Shown: positions 56,260 through 64,000 of the stretch, in pieces
How the letters are laid out: each line of letters starts with the position of its first letter
How positions within the stretch are numbered: the stretch's first letter is position 1
Source of the DNA: Sulfuracidifex tepidarius
GTDB taxonomy: Archaea; Thermoproteota; Thermoprotei_A; Sulfolobales; Sulfolobaceae
Assembly (NCBI RefSeq): GCF_008326425.1
Contig: NZ_AP018929.1
Location: 944,875 to 1,008,874 of the forward strand
Reading direction: 5' to 3'
DNA length: 64,000 nucleotides
The notes under the pieces: generated by a model
Databases searched by the model: none
What the model saw: only the letters and a program-made list of their open reading frames with translations
Told to the model about the DNA's origin: nothing
Made by a program: the position numbers and the translations under genes

Positions 56260-57588
56260 ATGACCCATCCATGGTTACCTAACCTATCCTCGAAGGAGGA
56301 TATATTGAAGAGAATGGGAAAGACCGAGGAAGACCTCTTCAGCGACGTACCTAAGGAATTGATGATCAAGGGGGACCTCAACTTACCTACCAGAAGGTCG
56401 GAATATGAGGTGAAATTGAGATTGAAGGAACTAAAAGAGAAGAACGTTCAGCTTAAATATCCACCTTTCCTTGGTGGAGGGGTCTGCCCTCATTACGTAC
56501 CGGAGGCGGTGAAGTTCATTATAAGCAGGTCTGAGTTCTACACCTCTTATACGCCTTATCAACCTGAAATATCACAAGGGATACTGCAGGCGCTTTACGA
56601 GTACCAGAGCCTCATGGCTGAGATACTGGACATGGAGGTGGTAAATTCCTCCATGTATGACTGGGGATCATCATTGGCTGAAGCGGTGTTGATGGCTTTT
56701 AGAATTAATGGAAGAAAGAAAGTTATAATACCAGAGTTGATTAATCCATTCCACGAGGAAGTGCTAAGGACTTGGACTGAACCTAGAGGAATAACACTGG
56801 TTAAAGTGAAACCCAACGAAGATGGATCATTGAATCTAGACGACCTATCTAGAAAACTCAACGAAGAGGTTTCAGCAATATACGTGGAGCAACCTAACTT
56901 CTACGGCATCATAGAAGACAACTTAGAAGCAGTGGTAGAGCTTGCTAGGAGGATGAAAGTTGTAACCATAATGGGAGTAAACCCTTTATCGCTTTCGTTG
57001 GTGAAACCCCCAGGAGAATACGGAGTTGACATAGCTGTTGGAGAAGGTCAAGAGCTTGGAATCCCATTAAACTATGGCGGTCCGTACATGGGAATAATGG
57101 CTGTCAGATGGGACGCTAAACTGGTGAGACAGATGCCGGGCAGGATAGTTGGGAAAACTAAGGACGAGAACGGAAAGCAGGGTTACACGCTGATCTTACA
57201 AACTAGGGAACAGTTTGCACGCAGGGAGAAAGCTACCTCAAACATAACAACAAATGAATCGTTAATGGCAATAGCTAACGCAGTTTACATCTCCCTACTA
57301 GGAAAGAATGGATTCAAGGAATTGGGAGAGGAAATCTACAGGAGAAGCCATTACGCTATGAGAAAGATGGTTAAGGAACTTGGATTATCCAGAACATTTC
57401 AAGGAGACTTCTTTGAAGAGTTTGAGGTAAATCTCAAAAATTACGACAAGGTACATGAGGCTCTTTTGAAACGTGGAATACATGGAGGGCTGAAGCTGAG
57501 CGACACTTCCTCCCTTCTATGCGTGACAGAGGCACACCCCAAGAAAGCAATAGACGAAATGGTAGATGTGATGAAAGAGGTGATTTAA
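56260..57588 (+). CDS. gcvPA: Glycine dehydrogenase (decarboxylating) subunit 1
   Basis: 442 residues. Two-subunit P protein of archaea. FLGGGVCPHYVPEAVKFIIS, SRSEFYTSYTPYQPEISQGI and YDWGSSLAEAVLMAFR match. No PLP lysine, as expected of this half. The next gene starts one base after the stop. Confidence 0.95.
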   Translation: MTHPWLPNLSSKEDILKRMGKTEEDLFSDVPKELMIKGDLNLPTRRSEYEVKLRLKELKEKNVQLKYPPFLGGGVCPHYVPEAVKFIISRSEFYTSYTPYQPEISQGILQALYEYQSLMAEILDMEVVNSSMYDWGSSLAEAVLMAFRINGRKKVIIPELINPFHEEVLRTWTEPRGITLVKVKPNEDGSLNLDDLSRKLNEEVSAIYVEQPNFYGIIEDNLEAVVELARRMKVVTIMGVNPLSLSLVKPPGEYGVDIAVGEGQELGIPLNYGGPYMGIMAVRWDAKLVRQMPGRIVGKTKDENGKQGYTLILQTREQFARREKATSNITTNESLMAIANAVYISLLGKNGFKELGEEIYRRSHYAMRKMVKELGLSRTFQGDFFEEFEVNLKNYDKVHEALLKRGIHGGLKLSDTSSLLCVTEAHPKKAIDEMVDVMKEVI

Positions 57589-59094
57589 ATGTGGAGACAA
57601 GCTGTATGGGACGAACCTCTAATATTTGAGATCAATAGAACCAAGTCTAGGAGGCAAGGCATTCTAATCCCTAAGGAGGAAATAGAAGAGGACGTCTCAA
57701 TTCCTGATTCGGTGAGGAGAAAGGAAATAGACCTTCCTGAACTAACTGAAAACGAAGTTGTAAGGCACTTCGTTAGACTATCTCAGATGAACTATGGAGT
57801 GGACACAGGGATGATGCCACTCGGGTCATGTACCATGAAGTACAACCCTAAGTCGGAAGAGCTAGCCCAAGACATCACGGGGGACTATCATCCCCTGCAG
57901 GACGTGAATACCGTACAGGGAACCCTTGAGATGATATATGAGACCCAGGAATGGCTGAAGGAAGTAACTGGGATGGACGAATGCTCCCTTCAGGTACCCG
58001 CTGGGTCTGCTGGTGAACTAGCTGGAGTGATCATGATAAGAAAGTATCACCTAGAAAAGGAGAGTCATAAAGACGAGATGCTTGTGGCAGACACAGCCCA
58101 TGGGACTAACCCGGCTAGTGCATCAATGGTAGGATATAAAGTAGTCTACATAAAGTCAAACGAAGAAGGATTAGTAGACGTTGACCTTCTGAGGTCTACC
58201 GCAAGCGAGAGGACTGCAGGATTCATGCTCACTAACCCTAACACCTTAGGTCTTTTCGAGGAAAACATAGGAGAGATATCTAAGGTAATTCACGAGAACG
58301 GCGGTTTGCTTTACTACGATGGTGCAAATCTGAATGGAATTTTGGGGATTGTAAGACCGGGGGACATGGGCTTCGATATAGTACATCTGAACTTGCATAA
58401 GACATTCGGTGTACCCCACGGCGGAGGTGGACCTGGGGCTGGGGCTTTATGCGCAAAAGGAGAAATGACTAGATATTTGCCCTACCCGATAGTCGAGAAA
58501 GCGGAAGGAAAGTTCATCATGAATAAGCCTGAAAGGAGCATAGGAAAGATATCGTCCTTCAATGGGAACATAGGAAATGTGGCTAGAGCTTACGTTTATA
58601 TCATGGGATTAGGAAGAGAGGGAATCTCTGAAATAGCTAGGCTGAGCACTTTAGCGACCAACTACCTGATAGACAGACTTAAGGATACCAAGCTGGAACT
58701 TAAATCCCCGAACAGACCTAGAAAACATGAAGTAGTCTTCAGTGCTAAGAAGATCTTTGATGAGACTGGAATTTCCGCGCTAGACATAGCAAAGGGACTG
58801 TTAGATCAAGGATTTTACGCTCCTACTATTTATTTCCCTCCAATCGTAGAGGAAGCATTGATGATTGAACCAACGGAGACCGAATCCATTGAGACTTTAG
58901 ACATGTTCGCTAACGCTCTACTGAAAACAATCGAGGATGCTTACAGTAACCCAGATAGTTTGAGAAGATCTCCTTCAAATACTGCTGTAGGCAGACTCGA
59001 CCAGACCAAAGCCAATCATCCTTCCACCGTAACACCTTCCTATAAGGTTGAGAAACTCAGGCTATTACTGAAAAACGATCTAATATTAAAGTAG
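57589..59094 (+). CDS. gcvPB: Glycine dehydrogenase (decarboxylating) subunit 2
   Basis: 501 residues. Carries the PLP Lys in VHLNLHKTFGVPHGGGGPGA and the typical GMMPLGSCTMKYNPKSEE near the start. Acts with subunit 1, H, T and lipoamide dehydrogenase (not in this window). Co-transcribed with subunit 1. Confidence 0.95.
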   Translation: MWRQAVWDEPLIFEINRTKSRRQGILIPKEEIEEDVSIPDSVRRKEIDLPELTENEVVRHFVRLSQMNYGVDTGMMPLGSCTMKYNPKSEELAQDITGDYHPLQDVNTVQGTLEMIYETQEWLKEVTGMDECSLQVPAGSAGELAGVIMIRKYHLEKESHKDEMLVADTAHGTNPASASMVGYKVVYIKSNEEGLVDVDLLRSTASERTAGFMLTNPNTLGLFEENIGEISKVIHENGGLLYYDGANLNGILGIVRPGDMGFDIVHLNLHKTFGVPHGGGGPGAGALCAKGEMTRYLPYPIVEKAEGKFIMNKPERSIGKISSFNGNIGNVARAYVYIMGLGREGISEIARLSTLATNYLIDRLKDTKLELKSPNRPRKHEVVFSAKKIFDETGISALDIAKGLLDQGFYAPTIYFPPIVEEALMIEPTETESIETLDMFANALLKTIEDAYSNPDSLRRSPSNTAVGRLDQTKANHPSTVTPSYKVEKLRLLLKNDLILK

Positions 59095-59308
59095 GCAAGA
59101 TCTTTTACTTTTCTATAGAATTTATTAATTTTGGGTTATATAAATAACTTTTTGCCCTTTAGAGCCAGATATGGCTTTGTTACTCCCATGAGTTATGCCA
59201 ACTGACTGCTCAAGTCATTTTAGTTTCTATTGATTCAATTAGAAACCAATAGAACCTATCGAGGAATCAAACCAAAAATCATAATTCATAACTATTAAAA
59301 AGAGACTC

Positions 59309-59731
59309 TTAAATTAAATCGGAGAAAATAACCGAAATATACCCTAGATATGGGATCGATATCACATATCCGTCAACTTCAACTACTTTACCTATCACAT
59401 CATTCTTTGGAATCCCTCCTAAAGGCTCCAGCCCGATTCTATTATCAGGTAAAGGATTAGTTATGTTATCTACACCTTGGGTAACGTAAGAATCTTGCCC
59501 CACTTGTACAACCCTATGAATGACGTAAAACCCTAAAGGTGACCTATATATTACAACGTTGTGGTAACTTGCATCATGAGTTGATTTATAAAAAGTAAGG
59601 GATCCGTTCTGTAGCACGGGGTACATGGAAACTCCTTGAACACTTGCCGTCTCTACCGCACTAGAGAAGAGAAGGACGTAAATTCCTATTATTATTAAAA
59701 TTCCTATCAAATCACTCTTCTTCATCTTCAT
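59309..59731 (-). CDS. Signal peptidase I (archaeal type)
   Basis: 140 residues. N-terminal membrane helix (8-28), catalytic Ser in VQGVSMYPVLQNGSL, the His of the archaeal Ser-His type in FYVIHRVVQVG, and a C-terminal hydrophobic end. The lysine of bacterial enzymes is replaced by His. Removes signal peptides at the membrane. Overlaps the Elf1-like gene end by 20 bases. Confidence 0.85.
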   Translation of the reverse strand: MKMKKSDLIGILIIIGIYVLLFSSAVETASVQGVSMYPVLQNGSLTFYKSTHDASYHNVVIYRSPLGFYVIHRVVQVGQDSYVTQGVDNITNPLPDNRIGLEPLGGIPKNDVIGKVVEVDGYVISIPYLGYISVIFSDLI

Positions 59732-60044
59732 CTATATCACTAAGATCCAACTCTATAACTTCACCCTCTTCTTTCTTTTCCTCAGCCTCCTCCTCTTCTC
59801 CGATCTTTTTGACTCCCTTCTTCCCTTCTATCTCTACAGAAGATCCTCCTGCCTTTATTTTAGAAACCACGCCCCTCCAATGGTGCCCACACTTGGGGCA
59901 ATCAAATGTTCCCATAACTGTGATAGTTATTCTACCTTTTGCGTCTGGAAGTGGAGAAACCAACTGCCACGTCTTTGTTGGTTTAACTTCTGTTTCACCA
60001 CAGTTAGGACAAGTTGTAGAGTCCTTCTGTTTTTTCCTTGCCAT
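59712..60044 (-). CDS. Zinc-ribbon protein, Elf1-like transcription elongation factor
   Basis: 110 residues: CPNCG (12-16) and CPKCG (50-54) form one four-Cys zinc ribbon, followed by a strongly acidic tail (EEEEAEEKKEEGEVIELDL). Crenarchaeal Elf1 homologues have this plan and bind RNA polymerase. The acidic tail is longer than in eukaryotic Elf1. The identification is probable, not certain. Confidence 0.6.
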   Translation of the reverse strand: MARKKQKDSTTCPNCGETEVKPTKTWQLVSPLPDAKGRITITVMGTFDCPKCGHHWRGVVSKIKAGGSSVEIEGKKGVKKIGEEEEAEEKKEEGEVIELDLSDIDEDEEE

Positions 60045-60080
60045 TAAATCCTTAGAATCGTTGTGGCTAATAAAACTGTA

Positions 60081-60359
60081 TTATGTTATGAGAAACAAGA
60101 GTAGAAGATAAAGGAAAGTCGCTAAGAAAGGTATTCCATAATAAATTATAGAATACAGTTTATATTTGAATAAAACGATATAACTAATTAACTGTATAAT
60201 TATCATAAAAACTGCATAAATATTATATATAAAGAAATATGAAACTATAAAAGGGGAAGTAAGCCAGGTAAATAGAAAAGCCTTCTCATTACTGAGCTTG
60301 TTATTAAGGAAGACATGGTAGGGATAGCTGGCGAGTGTGTAAAACAGGAAGAGGAACAA
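60081..60359 (-). CDS. Small membrane protein
   Basis: 92 residues from a TTG at 60359, about three membrane helices, very rich in Phe, Ile, Leu and Tyr. The open frame continues upstream without a better start. No family recognised. It is divergent from enolase. Confidence 0.45.
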   Translation of the reverse strand: MFLFLFYTLASYPYHVFLNNKLSNEKAFLFTWLTSPFIVSYFFIYNIYAVFMIIIQLISYIVLFKYKLYSIIYYGIPFLATFLYLLLLFLIT

Positions 60360-60427
60360 TGGAACTGCTAAGGAATGTTGTATAATATAAAATCCCCCTT
60401 GTGTAGTAGAAGAGCGAGGGTTTTAAA

Positions 60428-61678
60428 ATGAGCGAGAAATTCATCATCGATAAGATCAGAGCAATAGAGATCATAGACTCAAGAGGAAATCCTACAGTAA
60501 GGACGTTCGTGAGGACAAAGGGTGGAGTGGAATCGTTCGGAGATGCACCTTCAGGAGCGTCTAAAGGTTCTAGAGAAGCTCTGGAAATAAGGGACAGTAA
60601 GAGCATGTCGGTGAAAGACGCCGTAAATAACGTGAACTACGCTATAAATGATGCACTGAGAGGGTTTGACGTTAGAGATCAGAGAACCCTAGATGAGACC
60701 ATGATTTCCTTGGATTCCACCGAAAATAAGTCTAAGATCGGTGCTAACGCTATGATCTCTACATCCATAGGCATGGTTAAGACTGCTTCTATGGCTCTAG
60801 GCTTCGAGACAGTGAAGTATATTGCTGGACCTAGACCTCTGACCATTCCTACTCCGCTTCTTAATATAATAAATGGAGGTGTCCACGCTGGCAACTCCCT
60901 AAAAGTACAGGAGTTCATCATAATCCCCGCGGGCTTCAACACATTCAAGGAAGCCTTGTTCGCATCAATAGATGTTTATAGATACTTGAAAGGGTTGATC
61001 ACAGAGAAGTACGGCAAGATATATACCGCGGTCGGAGACGAAGGCGGTTTCGCTCCGCCTTTAAGCCAAACAAGGGAAGCGTTGGATCTGATCCTGTCAG
61101 CGATTGATAACTTAGGATATAGTGGAAAGGTTTTCATGGGAATGGACGCAGCGTCCTCAGAGTTCTTCAAGGATGGGAAGTACGAGATAGATGGTAAGGT
61201 AATGTCAGAAGAGGAAATGGTAGATTATTATTATGATCTAAAGAAACAATACCCAATAAAATACATAGAGGACCCGTTTGATGAGAACTCCTTTGACACT
61301 TTCGCTGAGTTGCAAAAGAAGTTGCCAGAAGTGATAATTACAGGAGACGATCTCTATGTAACAAATACGAAATACCTCAAGAAGGGAATAGAGAGAGGTT
61401 CTACCAGCGGAGTGATAGTGAAGTTAAATCAAATAGGAACGTTTAGCGAAACTTTCGACTTCGTTGAGATGGCTAAAAAGAACAGAATAAGGACAGTCGT
61501 AAGTCACAGGAGCGGTGAAACTGAAGACAACTTCATTGCAGACATGGCCGTAGGCCTTCAATCCGATTTCATAAAGACTGGGGCTCCAGCCAGAGGAGAA
61601 AGGACGAGTAAATACAACAGGTTACTAGAGATAGAGTCTTCCTACAATACGAAATACAAAGGAACTGATGCCTTCTAA
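60428..61678 (+). CDS. eno: Enolase
   Basis: 416 residues. Interconverts 2-phosphoglycerate and phosphoenolpyruvate. Motifs: [52 protein letters not shown] (first Mg ligand), EDPFDENSF (second), TGDDLYVTN (third) and the C-terminal [20 protein letters not shown]. Full length. Confidence 0.97.
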   Translation: MSEKFIIDKIRAIEIIDSRGNPTVRTFVRTKGGVESFGDAPSGASKGSREALEIRDSKSMSVKDAVNNVNYAINDALRGFDVRDQRTLDETMISLDSTENKSKIGANAMISTSIGMVKTASMALGFETVKYIAGPRPLTIPTPLLNIINGGVHAGNSLKVQEFIIIPAGFNTFKEALFASIDVYRYLKGLITEKYGKIYTAVGDEGGFAPPLSQTREALDLILSAIDNLGYSGKVFMGMDAASSEFFKDGKYEIDGKVMSEEEMVDYYYDLKKQYPIKYIEDPFDENSFDTFAELQKKLPEVIITGDDLYVTNTKYLKKGIERGSTSGVIVKLNQIGTFSETFDFVEMAKKNRIRTVVSHRSGETEDNFIADMAVGLQSDFIKTGAPARGERTSKYNRLLEIESSYNTKYKGTDAF

Positions 61679-61682
61679 CGAC

Positions 61683-61934
61683 TCAAGGTAGGAAAACGCC
61701 TAACGCAAGGATGAACACTGCTACGCCGATCAGGAAAACCAAGAATTGCTTAGTTGTCATCTGAGGAACTGCTCTGATGAGCTTGAACATACCGTATATA
61801 GACATTCCTGCTATCAGCGCTATAATCAAGGCTATCCCTATTGATATTAGAACGTAAGATATAGGCTCGGAATTCACGTTCTGAAGAAGGTGCTGAAATT
61901 GAGAAGTTACGTTATGTAGGGCTGACAAACTCAT
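61683..61934 (-). CDS. Small two-span membrane protein
   Basis: 83 residues: a short outside N-terminus, helices at about 25-50 and 61-82. Convergent with enolase, stops 5 bases apart. No motif recognised; conserved-looking hydropathy and own promoter support it. Confidence 0.55.
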   Translation of the reverse strand: MSLSALHNVTSQFQHLLQNVNSEPISYVLISIGIALIIALIAGMSIYGMFKLIRAVPQMTTKQFLVFLIGVAVFILALGVFLP

Positions 61935-61999
61935 TTCTATCCGAATTGTGTTGTTCTTAAGCTTAGTTTTTTAAGACAAACAGCAAATTGACTCCCATA

Positions 62000-62051
62000 A
62001 GATGATGAAGGTTAAAAGCGCGTATCTGTGAAGACAAAATACCGGCTGAAG
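62000..62051 (+). ncRNA. Candidate C/D-box guide RNA
   Basis: ATGATGA (62002-62008) matches box C, CTGA (62046-62049) box D, and CTGT/GTGAAGA around 62026-62034 could be D' and C'. Total about 50 bases and short flanking complementarity agree with archaeal C/D RNAs. The inner boxes are imperfect and overlap, so this is tentative. Confidence 0.3.
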
Positions 62052-62108
62052 AGCCCCAATCCTTTTAAAGCGAAATACTTAACCTCTAGCTTTTGAGGAG
62101 TAATACCT

Positions 62109-62828
62109 ATGTCAATCTCTTCCGAAGTGTTAACAAAAGCAATAGGTCACAAGATAAAGGACATATATGGAAGGGACTTTGGTTTCATTATTCATGTTTA
62201 CACTGAAATAGACGGTAGCGTAACCGGCATTGAAATATCACAGGGAACCAAGTTCTCGACGATTGAGCCTGGAATGCTCAAGGTAGATGGTGATACTATA
62301 GTGATCTTACCAGACTGGAAAGCAGAAGCGTTGAGACTTCTAAACCTTATCGAGAAAATTAGGAAAAGACAGAAGGCATTGGAGGAACTTTTCAATAAGC
62401 AGGAAATTCCAAAGAGCTCTTATGACGACATGAAGAGGAAACTCGACTCTGAGCTTCTCAAACTGAGGGAAGACCAATCCAAATTGAGGGCTAAACTCAA
62501 GAGCAGGTTGAACGAAATAGAAGATCAACTAGCTCAACTGGACAAAGCTACGATATCCCTAAAGATGAGTTACATAGCGTCTGAGATCCCAGAAGGTTCA
62601 TATAAGAGCTCAATCGAGGTGCTGAGGCAAGCTAAAGACAGCTATACAGCTGAAAGGGACGACATTAAAAAGACTTTAGACAGGTTAGACTCTGCAGATA
62701 AGGAAAGTATGGACATAAAACCACCTACTTCGATCACGTCTCCACCTTCAACTCAGTCATCCTCTCCTGAGCCTCCGAAGTCGGAAATACCATTGCCAAT
62801 ACCAGTAAAGGTAATAAATACTCTTTAA
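62109..62828 (+). CDS. cdvA: CdvA, membrane-binding cell-division protein
   Basis: 239 residues. N-terminal PRC-barrel-like domain ([20 protein letters not shown]), a long coiled coil (77-200), and the C-terminal E3B peptide [15 protein letters not shown] that binds the CdvB winged helix. CdvA recruits ESCRT-III to the division site. A GAGGAG ribosome-binding site lies about 11 bases before the ATG. First gene of cdvABC. Confidence 0.95.
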   Translation: MSISSEVLTKAIGHKIKDIYGRDFGFIIHVYTEIDGSVTGIEISQGTKFSTIEPGMLKVDGDTIVILPDWKAEALRLLNLIEKIRKRQKALEELFNKQEIPKSSYDDMKRKLDSELLKLREDQSKLRAKLKSRLNEIEDQLAQLDKATISLKMSYIASEIPEGSYKSSIEVLRQAKDSYTAERDDIKKTLDRLDSADKESMDIKPPTSITSPPSTQSSSPEPPKSEIPLPIPVKVINTL

Positions 62829-62846
62829 CCAACCTAGTGGTTTAGG

Positions 62847-63623
62847 ATGGTTAACAAGTTATTATCTTCTTTATTTGGCATTTCTCTCTTTCATAGTGAT
62901 AAGAAGGAAAAGGAAAGACTTGGAGAACAGCTAACCGCTATATCTTTGAGGTTAAAGGATCAACAAAACCGTCTTGAAGAGACAATCAGGAGATTGAAGG
63001 AGAAGGACAAGGATCTCTTCTCAAAAGTGATCAGGGCGCAAGAGGAGGGAGAAGAAGCTAGAGCTAAAATCTACGCCCAAGAAATCGCTGAAATCAGAAA
63101 GTTCATTAAAATTATATACACTGCGACCTTGGCGTTAGAGAAGGTCAGAATAAAACTTGATACAGTGCAAGAATTACAGGGAGCCTCCATAGTGCTCTTC
63201 CCAGTGGCTAAGCTCTTAGGTGATTTGAAGGATCAGGTCAGGAACGTTGTACCAGACGTTGCTATGGCATTAGATTCCATCGTAAGCAACGTTAATGGAA
63301 TAGCGATACAGACAGGTTCAGTAGATGGAACCTCACTTGTTCCTTCAATAGTAGATGAGCAAGCGCAACAAATACTCAAAGAAGCCCAGTCCTCTGCTGA
63401 AGCTAAGATGAAAGAGATCCTGCCTGATCTCCCTCATCCTCCGATATCTCAGACCCCAGTCAGGAGGAAGGTAACGGTTGACGACGTAATGAGTTACATC
63501 AAGTCCAGGGGAGGATTCTTTGACGTCCAAGACTTCGCGTCACTGTACGGATTGGGTAGACAAGAGGTCATGGAGCTACTGAGGGAAATGAACTCCAGAG
63601 GCTTGATCTCTCTAGAAGCGTGA
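62847..63623 (+). CDS. cdvB: CdvB, ESCRT-III homologue
   Basis: 258 residues. ESCRT-III helical core (25-175), a proline-rich MIM2-like segment ([14 protein letters not shown]) for the MIT domain of CdvC, and a C-terminal winged helix ([38 protein letters not shown]) that binds CdvA. Forms the division ring. 18 bases after CdvA. Confidence 0.95.
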   Translation: MVNKLLSSLFGISLFHSDKKEKERLGEQLTAISLRLKDQQNRLEETIRRLKEKDKDLFSKVIRAQEEGEEARAKIYAQEIAEIRKFIKIIYTATLALEKVRIKLDTVQELQGASIVLFPVAKLLGDLKDQVRNVVPDVAMALDSIVSNVNGIAIQTGSVDGTSLVPSIVDEQAQQILKEAQSSAEAKMKEILPDLPHPPISQTPVRRKVTVDDVMSYIKSRGGFFDVQDFASLYGLGRQEVMELLREMNSRGLISLEA

Positions 63624-63633
63624 GGTGAGACAT

Positions 63634-64000
63634 ATGAGTACAGCTCAAGTGATGCTTGAAGATAAGGCAAGGACGTACGCAATAAATGCAGTAAACGCTG
63701 ATAGGCAGGGAAAAACACAAGATGCTATAATGTATTATAAGAAAGCAATAGAAGTACTTAATCAACTCATAAATCTCTATCCAGACTCTGTGGTTAGGAC
63801 AGCCTATGAGCAGATGATAAACGAGTATAAGAACAGGATAGCAATGCTCACTAACATGGTTCCTACTGAGGAAGGACCTAAGCAAACATCTACCTCAGCT
63901 GAGGACTTGATAGTCACTGAGAAACCTAAAGTGAAGTTTAGCGATGTAATCGGTCTTAACGATGTGAAGGAGGCCCTCAAGGAGGCTGTAATTTATCCCT
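63634..64000 (+). CDS. cdvC: CdvC (Vps4-like AAA ATPase), truncated by the window end
   Basis: The first 122 codons are seen. MIT domain at about 5-75 (KARTYAINAVNADRQGKTQD, AIMYYKKAIEVLNQLINLYP), linker, then KFSDVIGLNDVKEALKEAV, the opening of the AAA module. Disassembles CdvB polymers. ATG 10 bases after the CdvB stop with GAGGTGA ahead. Confidence 0.95.
   Translation, partial: MSTAQVMLEDKARTYAINAVNADRQGKTQDAIMYYKKAIEVLNQLINLYPDSVVRTAYEQMINEYKNRIAMLTNMVPTEEGPKQTSTSAEDLIVTEKPKVKFSDVIGLNDVKEALKEAVIYP

Overview
The window is a chromosomal segment of a thermoacidophilic archaeon of the Sulfolobales (Metallosphaera/Acidianus/Sulfolobus group). The evidence is the CdvA-CdvB-CdvC cell-division locus, sulfocyanin, a tetrathionate-hydrolase-like quinoprotein, an archaeal mevalonate operon, intron-containing tRNA genes, many non-ATG starts and AT-rich, mostly leaderless promoters. 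The genus cannot be fixed by eye.

Layout. 0-1 kb: decayed transposon. 1-5 kb: minus-strand ABC transporter with two tandem membrane-anchored paralogs and a frameshifted exported cysteine-containing protein. 5.4-15 kb: tRNA-Pro, beta-carbonic anhydrase, MFS carrier, metal-dependent hydrolase fold, sulfocyanin, gene debris, tRNA-Gly, SelB-like protein, tetrathionate-hydrolase-like protein. 15.6-22 kb: APC permease, then an overlapping five-gene operon (SixA, Ppx/GppA, two thymidylate-kinase-like proteins, CHAD protein) that looks like a polyphosphate module. 22-34.7 kb: anchored nuclease, tRNA-Gln, PGK-GAPDH-Usp operon, SHMT, and the HMG-CoA synthase / thiolase-like / DUF35 / HMG-CoA reductase operon with nested palindromes at its promoter; MsrA.

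34.9-42.5 kb is an AT-rich accessory island at an intron-containing tRNA-Met gene. A 73-bp direct repeat (tRNA exon 2 plus flank) brackets a 2.8-kb element carrying a small protein, a retropepsin-like protease, a cysteine-rich protein that resembles a halocin C8-type archaeocin precursor, and a two-span membrane protein. A second, related but decayed copy follows, with Fic and GNAT genes inside it. I regard this four-gene cassette as the best candidate for an undescribed system: a peptide antibiotic with its own protease and immunity or export protein.

43-64 kb is core genome: a frameshifted MFS exporter with a MarR regulator, TenA, a phosphate-type MFS carrier, tRNA-Thr, SufBCD with a PhoU/AbrB protein, glycine cleavage genes (T-H with PAC2 and Hsp20-like proteins on one strand, P1-P2 on the other), signal peptidase, an Elf1-like zinc ribbon, enolase and cdvABC (cdvC runs off the end).

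Genes that act together: glycine cleavage plus SHMT give one-carbon units; PGK, GAPDH and enolase form lower glycolysis/gluconeogenesis; the mevalonate operon feeds ether lipids; sulfocyanin and the tetrathionate-hydrolase-like protein point to sulfur-oxidising energy metabolism. Several otherwise intact genes carry single-base frame breaks, so read quality should be checked before calling them pseudogenes.
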